Assembly (NCBI RefSeq): GCF_001466665.1
Contig: NZ_KQ758903.1
Location: 1 to 64,000, forward strand
Length of the DNA: 64,000 bases
Reading direction: 5' to 3'
Source of the DNA: Dehalogenimonas alkenigignens
GTDB lineage: Bacteria; Chloroflexota; Dehalococcoidia; Dehalococcoidales; Dehalococcoidaceae
This document shows, in pieces, positions 57,407 to 64,000 of the stretch. The notes beneath the pieces were generated by a model. It was not told where the DNA came from and searched no databases. It saw only the letters and a program-made list of their open reading frames with translations. Positions within the stretch are counted from its first letter, which is position 1. The number at the start of each line of letters is the position of its first letter. Made by a program: the position numbers and the translations under genes.

Positions 57407-59956
57407 ATGTACAGGAGACCGCGGATGGCCGGGAGAGGCTTCGCTATCGTCTTAAGCCTCGTGCTGGCACTGTCTTTCCTCGTCTCGCCGGTGGCAGCCT
57501 ACACCCCGCCGCACTCCAAACCCGGCCCGGCGGCCGACAAGCTGATATTTAAGGCTTTCAACGTGGACATCGCCCCCGCCGCCCTCCAAAAAGGCGAAAT
57601 GGATATGTATATCTATTCCCTGAAAACGCTGGCCGCCCAGGAGCTGGCCAAGGTTCAGGGCATCAAGATGTACCAGGCTCCGGCCACTTCAATCGGCTTG
57701 ATTTTGAATCCGTCGCCGGCGCTGTCAGGGCAATTCAATCCTTTTTCGGTCAAGGCTATCCGGTATGCCATCAACCAGGTCCTCGACCGGAACTATATCG
57801 CCCAGCAGATATATCAGGGTTCGGCGCTGCCGATGTATTCCCACCTCTCCTCCGGAGATTACGATTACCGGGTCATCAGTTCGATGGTCTATGAGATGAA
57901 CCTGGGTTACCAGCCGGAACAGGCGAAGACCACCGTCACCGCAGAGATGCAGAAGGCCGGGTGCACCCTGGTCAGTAACAAGTGGCAGTACCAGGGCAAG
58001 CCTGTCGAGTTGAAATTCATCGTCCGCACCGAAGACGAGCGGCGGGTTGTCGGCGACACCATCGCCGCTGAACTCGACAAACTCGGTTTCACCACCCGCA
58101 TCATCTATCAGCAGTTCGCTCAAGCGATCAACATGGTCTACGCCCAGGATCCGGCATTGCTGCAGTGGCACCTCTACACCGAAGGTTGGAGCAAGGGCGG
58201 CGCCGATAAATACGATTCCGGTTTGATCAACCAGATGTACGCTCCCTGGCTGGGCAACATGCCCGGCTGGCAGGAGCAGGGCTTCTGGCAATACCAGAAC
58301 GCCACCCTCGACGACCTGGGCAAAAAGGTCTATATGGGAACCTTCGCCTCCACTTCCCAGCGCGACGACCTTTACCGACAGATGACCAAGCTGGCGATGG
58401 AGGAAGCGGTCAGGCTGTGGGTGGTGACCGCCGTCAACAACTTCGCGGCTAAAAGCACCATGGACGGCGTCACTCAGGACATCGCCGCCGGGCCGAGATC
58501 CCTGCTGACGCTGAGAGACGCTTATGTACCCAACCAATCCACGCTGACTATCGGCAACCAGTGGGTGTGGACGGAACGCTCCACCTGGAATCCGGTGGGC
58601 GGTTTCGGCGATGTCTACTCATCAGATATCTGGCGCAACATGGTCGACCCGCCGCTGTACAGCCACCCGTTCACCGGACTCCCGGCGGCCTACCGGGCGT
58701 CATACACTGTGGAGACCGCCGGTCCGTCAAGCACGCTGGCGGTGCCGGCCGACGCCTTCCGCTGGGACGCCGACAAGGGCAAATTCGCGACCGTGGCCGG
58801 CGCCACCCGGGCAACGTCCAAGGTCACCTTTGACTACTCAAAATATTTCCAGTCCAAGTGGCACAACGGCCAGCAGATAGAGATGGCTGACCTGATCTAT
58901 GCCATCTATCAGTCCTTCGACATGGTCTATAACAAAAACAAGTCGGCCATTGAATTCGCCGCGGCCACGACGACCAAACCGGTACTCGATACTTTCAAAG
59001 GGTTTAAGATACTGGATGCCAACCGCATCGAGGTCTACGTAGACTACTGGCATTTCGTACCGGATTACATCGCCTCCTACGCGGTGCCGGCTTCGCTAAC
59101 CACCCCCTGGGAAATCCTGGCAGCCATGGATAACATCGTCTTCGATAAGCGGCAGGGCGCCTACTCGGACACCGCGGCGGCGCGGTTCAATGTGGACTGG
59201 CTGTCCACGGTCAATAAAAGCCACGCGCTCCGCATCAGGACCGTGCTGTCCGGTTTCAAGGATGCCGGGACAGTACCCAACCTGATCTTCGACACCCCAC
59301 AAACCAGGGTCAGCTTTTCAAGCGCCCCGGCCAGGTATCAGGCTTCAATGGATTTTTACGACAGCTATTCCCACCTGGCGATATCCAACGGGCCTTTCAA
59401 ACTGGTCAGGTTCGACTCAGCGGCGCAGTATGCCGAGCTGGATGCCTTCCGCGATCCCGGTTATCCTTTCAAACCCGGGGACAAGTACCTCGGGGCGGCG
59501 CAACTGGTGGATATCAAGAACGTCACCTCCGGCAAACTGGAGCCGGGCAAAGCGGCGGAAATCACCGTTGAATTGACCGGGACCGGAACGCTGGCGGTGG
59601 ATTATTCATTAGTGGATCCGGCGACGAGCAAAGTACTTAAGAGCGGCCAGGCGCAGGGCAGCGGCACCAGGTTCACCGTAGCGCTCAGCGCCGCCGATAC
59701 CCAGAACCTGAAGCAGGGCATCTATTACCTCTATTTGCTGGGATCCAGCGACGCCGTGTCCCAGGTGACAGAACGCCGGGTGGATGTCGACATGGCAGGC
59801 GGCGGCGTCATCACCGTACCGGGTGATAACGGCGGCAACAGCGGCGGAGGAGGCGGCGGCGGCATTTCGCCGATGCTGATCGTCATCCCGATCGCCCTGC
59901 TGGTCGGCGGCGGGCTGGTGTTCATGATACTCAAAGGCGCCAAGACTAAGAAATAA
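57407..59956 (+). CDS. Family 5 ABC substrate-binding protein, membrane-anchored
   Basis: An 849-residue peptide/oligopeptide-binding protein (SBP_bac_5), longer than the usual 500-600. A signal peptide (about 1-36) is followed by the family 5 fold (SVKAIRYAINQVLDRNYIAQ). A second region with family 5 features lies at about 390-700. The end has an Ig-like domain, a Gly-rich linker and a TM helix (SPMLIVIPIALLVGGGL) with a Lys tail. Such anchoring suits cells without an outer membrane. The ATG at 57407 follows GGAGGAG. It feeds the permease genes downstream. Confidence 0.88.
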   Translation: MYRRPRMAGRGFAIVLSLVLALSFLVSPVAAYTPPHSKPGPAADKLIFKAFNVDIAPAALQKGEMDMYIYSLKTLAAQELAKVQGIKMYQAPATSIGLILNPSPALSGQFNPFSVKAIRYAINQVLDRNYIAQQIYQGSALPMYSHLSSGDYDYRVISSMVYEMNLGYQPEQAKTTVTAEMQKAGCTLVSNKWQYQGKPVELKFIVRTEDERRVVGDTIAAELDKLGFTTRIIYQQFAQAINMVYAQDPALLQWHLYTEGWSKGGADKYDSGLINQMYAPWLGNMPGWQEQGFWQYQNATLDDLGKKVYMGTFASTSQRDDLYRQMTKLAMEEAVRLWVVTAVNNFAAKSTMDGVTQDIAAGPRSLLTLRDAYVPNQSTLTIGNQWVWTERSTWNPVGGFGDVYSSDIWRNMVDPPLYSHPFTGLPAAYRASYTVETAGPSSTLAVPADAFRWDADKGKFATVAGATRATSKVTFDYSKYFQSKWHNGQQIEMADLIYAIYQSFDMVYNKNKSAIEFAAATTTKPVLDTFKGFKILDANRIEVYVDYWHFVPDYIASYAVPASLTTPWEILAAMDNIVFDKRQGAYSDTAAARFNVDWLSTVNKSHALRIRTVLSGFKDAGTVPNLIFDTPQTRVSFSSAPARYQASMDFYDSYSHLAISNGPFKLVRFDSAAQYAELDAFRDPGYPFKPGDKYLGAAQLVDIKNVTSGKLEPGKAAEITVELTGTGTLAVDYSLVDPATSKVLKSGQAQGSGTRFTVALSAADTQNLKQGIYYLYLLGSSDAVSQVTERRVDVDMAGGGVITVPGDNGGNSGGGGGGGISPMLIVIPIALLVGGGLVFMILKGAKTKK

Positions 59957-59979
59957 GGCGGGTGGTGGACCGATAGCCG

Positions 59980-61023
59980 ATGGTATTGAAGCTGCTGGGC
60001 CGCGGCCTGACACTGTTCGGCGTCCTGGTTATCGTGCTGCTCATGGTGGTGGTGTCGCTCGGAGCCACCGGCTTCTCCGACCGCATGCTGGAGTCCACCG
60101 TCTCCGAGGAGATCCGCGCTTACCGCACCACGCTGTCGCAGACAATCCGTGACCCGGAGGTCCTCGAGGCTACCGTGGCCCAGCGCCGCGCCGAACTTGA
60201 GGCCTTTTATCACCTGGACCAGCCGTGGTACACCCGCCTGCCGGACACCATCAAACGGGTGGTCACCTTCGACCTGGGCGAAGCCCGGACGCTAAGGACG
60301 ACCGAAGGGTCACCGCGCGTCGCCGACCTTTTAGCCGAGCGCCTGGGCAACACCATCCTGCTCATCACCACCGCTTCGGTCATCACTTCCATTCTGGGAC
60401 TATTAATCGGGCCGCGCCTGGCCGCCCGCGCCGGCACGAGACTCGACCGCGCCGCCTGCCTGGCGCTGGCGGTGTCATATGCCCTGCCCGCCTGGTGGGT
60501 CGGCATCTTCTTCGTCCTCTTCTTCGCCTTCGAATGGGGCATCTTCCCCTACGGCGGGCTGCTGTCGGCGCCGCCGCCGGACGGCGCCCTGGCCCGGTTG
60601 GGCGATATGGCCTGGCACGCCGCGCTGCCGGTGGCCGCTCTGGTGGTGGTCTCCTTCGGCTCCTGGGCTTATGCCGTGCGGACGATGGTCCTTAATACCG
60701 CCCAGGAACCTTTCGTCACCGTAGGCAAGGCCAAGGGCTTGCCCCAGAACCTCATCGAGCGCCGCTATATCCTCCGAGCGGCGGCGCCGCCGATAGTCAC
60801 CTCCCTCATCCTCGGCCTGGCGGGTTCGCTGGGCGGCGCCATCCTGACCGAGACAGTGTTCAACTGGCCGGGCATGGGCCGCCTATACTATGACGCCATC
60901 ATCGCCGCCGACGAGACGGTCATCGTCGCGTTGACCTTCGTCTTCACGCTGATCTACCTGGCCGCCCGATTCGTCCTGGAAGTCCTTTACCTCTGGCTGG
61001 ACCCGCGCATCCGGTATACCTAA
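59980..61023 (+). CDS. Dpp/Opp-type ABC permease, DppB-like
   Basis: A 347-residue permease with six TM segments. The coupling (EAA) loop is visible in KAKGLPQNLIERRYILRAAA, which contacts the ATPases. The N-terminal 100 residues between TM1 and TM2 form an extracytoplasmic part with coiled-coil character. It ends one base before the start of dppC, so translation is coupled. Confidence 0.9.
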   Translation: MVLKLLGRGLTLFGVLVIVLLMVVVSLGATGFSDRMLESTVSEEIRAYRTTLSQTIRDPEVLEATVAQRRAELEAFYHLDQPWYTRLPDTIKRVVTFDLGEARTLRTTEGSPRVADLLAERLGNTILLITTASVITSILGLLIGPRLAARAGTRLDRAACLALAVSYALPAWWVGIFFVLFFAFEWGIFPYGGLLSAPPPDGALARLGDMAWHAALPVAALVVVSFGSWAYAVRTMVLNTAQEPFVTVGKAKGLPQNLIERRYILRAAAPPIVTSLILGLAGSLGGAILTETVFNWPGMGRLYYDAIIAADETVIVALTFVFTLIYLAARFVLEVLYLWLDPRIRYT

Positions 61024-62457
61024 ATGAAACCCAAAGACATATTACGGACGCTGCTCTCGAGCTGGGTGGGGCGTATCGGCGCCGCCTTCCTGGCGCTGAT
61101 GCTTCTAGTTTCCGTGTTCGTCTTGGCCACCTACCCGCTGGACTTCGGCAAGAAGGTCTGGAACAATCCGGTTTATTGGGCGGACTACCCCCAGAGCGCG
61201 CCGCCGGCCTGGACCAATACCTTTTCCTCCGGCGCCAGGGTGTCCCATACCATCTTCACCGCCGATGAACCGTACGACGTCGTCACCGACAGCACCGGCC
61301 GATACTTGATCTACCGCTTCAATCTCGGTTATGACTACGATGAATTCCCGGCTTTCACCTCATTTTCCCTGTCCGGGGTGACCTTCAGCGACCGCCCGCC
61401 GATATTGTCGCTGTCCATCCTCCGCCCCGACGGCAAAGAGGTGCTGCTGCTCCGCCACATCGTACCCGGAGCGGCGGCCGGCGAGACCGCGCCTTACAGC
61501 CGCTACTCCGAAACGCCCTTCCGCGTCTACTTGACCGGCGACCAGGCGGTGGCCTACAACGTTCGGGACTTTGCCGCCGGCGAACTGGGCCTGTCGCTGT
61601 CCCTGGCGGAGGTCCAGGCCAAACCGGAGGCGATCGTCTTCGGCCAGCCGGACGGCGCCGGCGGTTTCATGCCGCTGCCGGGTGAATACCGCATCAACGT
61701 CACCGCCCTGACTTACGCCGACGCTGATACCATCGCCGAGGTGAAATACGTCCTGGGCGGCACCGTCTACGGTCTGATGGGTACCGATTCTTTAGGCCGC
61801 GATCTGGCGAGGGGCTTGCTCTTCGGCTTTCCAGTGGCTCTTCTAATCGGTGTGGTCACCAGTGTTTTCATCACCGTCATCGGCACGGCGACGGGCATCG
61901 TCTCCGGCTACGTCGGGGGCAAGACCGACACCTTCATCCAGCGGCTGTGCGACGTTTTAGCCAACGTTCCGCTCCTGCCGATCCTCATCTTCCTGGCCTT
62001 CATCATCGGCCAGAAGCTCTGGCTGGTCATCCTTATCATGGTCGTCTTCGGCTGGCCGGGCCTGACTATCATCACCCGCAGCATGGTGATGCAGCACGCC
62101 GCCTCGCAACTCGTCGAGGCTACTCGGGCGCTGGGCGCCAGCCCATCGCGCATCATGTTCCGCCACGTCCTGTTCCAGATCGGACCGTTCGTCCTGTCGC
62201 AGATGATCTTCTCGACACCCGGAGCGATACTGGCCGAAGCGGGACTTTCCTTTCTTGGTCTGGGCGACCCGTCGATACCCACCTGGGGCCAAATTCTCGA
62301 GAGCGGCTTTTCGACCGGCGCCGTCTACGTCGGCTACTGGTGGTGGGTGCTGCCGCCAGGTCTTCTGGTGGTCTTTGCCGCCATGACCTTCGTGCTATTG
62401 GCCCTGGGTTTAGAGCCTGTAGTCAATCCCAGATTGAGGCAACATGGCACTGCTTGA
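61024..62457 (+). CDS. DppC-like ABC permease with large extracytoplasmic insert
   Basis: A 477-residue permease, against about 300 for DppC. TM1 (about 17-40) is followed by about 200 residues of extracytoplasmic sequence (about 45-245; beta-rich) before the permease domain starts at LMGTDSLGRDLARGLLFG. The EAA loop is EATRALGASPSRIMFRHVLF. The insert may dock the substrate-binding protein. It overlaps dppD by 14 bases. Confidence 0.9.
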   Translation: MKPKDILRTLLSSWVGRIGAAFLALMLLVSVFVLATYPLDFGKKVWNNPVYWADYPQSAPPAWTNTFSSGARVSHTIFTADEPYDVVTDSTGRYLIYRFNLGYDYDEFPAFTSFSLSGVTFSDRPPILSLSILRPDGKEVLLLRHIVPGAAAGETAPYSRYSETPFRVYLTGDQAVAYNVRDFAAGELGLSLSLAEVQAKPEAIVFGQPDGAGGFMPLPGEYRINVTALTYADADTIAEVKYVLGGTVYGLMGTDSLGRDLARGLLFGFPVALLIGVVTSVFITVIGTATGIVSGYVGGKTDTFIQRLCDVLANVPLLPILIFLAFIIGQKLWLVILIMVVFGWPGLTIITRSMVMQHAASQLVEATRALGASPSRIMFRHVLFQIGPFVLSQMIFSTPGAILAEAGLSFLGLGDPSIPTWGQILESGFSTGAVYVGYWWWVLPPGLLVVFAAMTFVLLALGLEPVVNPRLRQHGTA

Positions 62458-63400
62458 AGTTAAAGATCTCAGGATCAGCTACGAGACCGGCGGCGGGCGC
62501 CTGGCGGCCGTCGGCGGTGTCTCCTTCGAGGTCAGCGAGGGCGAGACGCTGGCAGTTGTCGGCGAATCCGGCGCCGGCAAATCCTCGCTGTCGCTGGGGC
62601 TGATGCGCCTCTTGCCCCGTAACGCCTTATCGCCCGAAGGCCGTGTATTCCTCGACGGTGTCGAGTGCCTCAGTCTGTCAGAGGAGGAGTTCAGGAAACA
62701 GGTGCGCTGGAAGAAGCTGTCGATGGTCTTCCAGGGGGCGATGGACTCGCTACACCCGGTCAGGCGCGTGGGCGACCAGATTGCCGAACCGCTGCTCCTG
62801 GACGGGCGAACCGATAAAACGGCGGCCTTTGGGCGGGTCGCCGAGCTTTTAAGCCTCGCCCGGCTGCCAACGGATATCTCCCGCCGCTACCCCCACGAGC
62901 TGTCCGGCGGCATGAAGCAGCGGGTGATGATCGCCATGGCCCTGGCCTGTTCACCTAAGCTGGTCATCCTCGATGAGCCGACCTCGGCCCTGGACGTCAT
63001 CATCCAGGCGCAGATAATGAATCTGCTGAAACAGTTGAAGCGCGACTTGAAGCTCGGCAGCCTGTTTGTTACCCACGACCTGGCGCTGGCCTCGGACCTG
63101 GCTGACCGCATCGCCGTGATGTACGCCGGGGAGTTCGTCGAGATCGGGACGGCGGAGCAGGTGCTCGGGTCGCCCAGGCATCCCTACACCAAAAAGCTGC
63201 TGGGCAGCATCCCCAGCCTCTACGACGACCGACGCCCGGAGTTCATCCCGGGCACACCGCCCAAAATGACTTCGCCGCCCGCCGGCTGCTACTTCTCGCC
63301 GCGGTGCCCGGAGGCCTGCGAGCTCTGCTCAACCCATCCCGAACTAATCGTCTGTGGCACCGGACAGCACGCCCGCTGCCACCTGGTGATAGAATCATGA
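62444..63400 (+). CDS. Dpp/Opp-type ABC ATPase, DppD-like
   Basis: A 318-residue ATPase: Walker A GESGAGKSS, signature LSGGMKQR, Walker B LVILDEPTSALD, and His-loop FVTHDLALAS. The C-terminal oligopeptide-transporter part has the four-Cys type CYFSPRCPEACELC, which in DppD binds a 4Fe-4S cluster or zinc. It energises peptide uptake. Confidence 0.93.
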   Translation: MALLEVKDLRISYETGGGRLAAVGGVSFEVSEGETLAVVGESGAGKSSLSLGLMRLLPRNALSPEGRVFLDGVECLSLSEEEFRKQVRWKKLSMVFQGAMDSLHPVRRVGDQIAEPLLLDGRTDKTAAFGRVAELLSLARLPTDISRRYPHELSGGMKQRVMIAMALACSPKLVILDEPTSALDVIIQAQIMNLLKQLKRDLKLGSLFVTHDLALASDLADRIAVMYAGEFVEIGTAEQVLGSPRHPYTKKLLGSIPSLYDDRRPEFIPGTPPKMTSPPAGCYFSPRCPEACELCSTHPELIVCGTGQHARCHLVIES

Positions 63401-64000
63401 CCTCGATGCTGGAACTTAGAAACGTGACCATGGACTTCAAGACTAAAAAGTCGATGTTCAAGACATCGACGGTGCGCGCGGTCGATGAAGCATCGATCTC
63501 GGTGGCGCCCGGCGAGACGCTGGGCATCGTCGGCGAGTCCGGCTCCGGCAAGACAACGCTGGCCCGCATCGCCCTGCGGCTGCTGCGGCCGACAGCCGGC
63601 GCCGTCATGTTCGACGGCAGCGACATTACCAATCAGCCGGAAAAGCAACTCAAAGATCTGCGCCGCCGAGTCCAGGGCGTTTTCCAGGATCCCTTCGCCT
63701 CGCTCGACCCGTTCATGACCATCGGCCAGATTCTGGAGGAGCCCATGGTCATCCATAAAATCGGCGACAGCGCCGGGCGGAAGGACGCCGCGGCGAGGGT
63801 CCTCGATGAGGTAAAATTGCGGCCGGCCAAAGACTACCTCGGCGGCTTCACCCACCTGCTTTCAGGCGGCCAGCGGCAGCGGGTAGCCATCGCCCGGGCG
63901 CTCCTTCTGAAGCCGGAGTATATCGTCGCCGACGAGCCGGTATCGATGATCGACGCGTCGTCCCGGGCGGAAATCCTGTCGCTCTTCTCCGAACTTCAGC
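63397..64000 (+). CDS. Dpp/Opp-type ABC ATPase, DppF-like (runs off window)
   Basis: The frame opens with ATG at 63397, overlapping the dppD stop by 4 bases, and stays open to the last base (201 codons seen). Walker A GESGSGKTT, signature LSGGQRQR and Walker B YIVADEPVSMID are present. It is the second ATPase of the transporter; the C-terminal end is outside the window. Confidence 0.93.
   Translation, partial: MTSMLELRNVTMDFKTKKSMFKTSTVRAVDEASISVAPGETLGIVGESGSGKTTLARIALRLLRPTAGAVMFDGSDITNQPEKQLKDLRRRVQGVFQDPFASLDPFMTIGQILEEPMVIHKIGDSAGRKDAAARVLDEVKLRPAKDYLGGFTHLLSGGQRQRVAIARALLLKPEYIVADEPVSMIDASSRAEILSLFSELQ

Noticed and set aside
53024-64000. Many long minus-strand frames in the transporter region
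   Set aside because: They mirror GC-rich plus-strand genes with recognised domains; no minus-strand frame has domain motifs or an RBS.
1-64000. CRISPR arrays, rRNA and tRNA genes
   Set aside because: No regularly spaced repeats of 25-40 bases were seen. Apparent tRNA T-loop words (for example near 23946) fall inside coding sequence without acceptor stems.

Overview
The window reads as chromosome of an organohalide-respiring member of the Dehalococcoidia (Chloroflexota), most like Dehalogenimonas. The evidence is an intact Tat-signal reductive dehalogenase with two Fe-S cluster motifs, remnants of a second rdhA with its rdhB membrane anchor, a divergent CRP/FNR regulator, heavy investment in corrinoid salvage without a corrin-ring pathway, and an adenosylcobalamin-dependent ribonucleotide reductase. 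The genus is inferred; no rRNA or tRNA gene is visible. By eye, base composition changes along the window: AT-rich in the rdh region (about 18-32 kb), GC-rich in the peptide-transporter region (53-64 kb).

Layout. (1) 1-3.5 kb is the end of an integrated element: two tyrosine recombinases with a zinc-ribbon insert, and an unusual DUF192-TM-ArdC-metallopeptidase fusion. (2) 3.7-4.3 kb is a frameshifted DOMON lipoprotein pseudogene. (3) 4.4-17.5 kb is a long minus-strand corrinoid cluster of tightly packed genes: a DUF71/COG2102 ATPase, three paralogous short radical-SAM proteins, two CbiE-like methylases, two CbiZ amidohydrolases, two CobO-like proteins (one with a ruined P-loop), a CbiB/CobD synthase, a BtuF-like protein without a signal peptide, NifS, a nitrilase-like hydrolase and class II RNR. 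A structured RNA-like element with a 3' U-tract sits inside the cluster at 15.2-15.3 kb. (4) 17.8-31.8 kb is a dehalogenation region with decay: an IS3-family element joined to the last 33 codons of an rdhA, an orphan rdhB, a Tat-less RdhA-like gene with a DUF1638 gene and a possible corrinoid-fold gene, a CRP/FNR regulator, and a full rdhA without rdhB. It also holds a B12-radical SAM gene, ribBA, two PNPOx-family paralogues, a deletion remnant of a third, and a leaderless MerR gene.

(5) 31.8-36.6 kb is a mobile-element module with an HNH-like remnant, a zinc-ribbon sigma-like protein, a sliding-clamp-like protein with an Ala/Glu/Pro-rich tail, and small unknown genes. (6) 36.9-51.5 kb is a plus-strand defence island behind a good sigma70-type promoter: HTH gene, hsdM, hsdS, DUF3644, hsdR, YgjP-like peptidase, HARE-HTH/Mrr nuclease, superfamily I helicase, DarT-like DNA ADP-ribosyltransferase and an ADP-ribosylglycohydrolase fused to a VOC domain. 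Most junctions overlap or nearly touch. (7) 51.8-52.9 kb is a PadR regulator with a TauE/SafE permease. (8) 53-64 kb is a plus-strand surface and transport block: M1-like lipoprotein, small lipoprotein, Asp-box beta-propeller protein and a Dpp-type ABC transporter whose last ATPase runs off the window.

Working together: the corrinoid cluster would supply and repair the cobamide needed by the reductive dehalogenase, the class II RNR and the B12-radical SAM protein. The most original pieces are the three radical-SAM/CbiZ/CbiE groupings, the helicase-DarT-ARH/VOC module, and the decaying rdh locus in which rdhA and rdhB have lost their partners.
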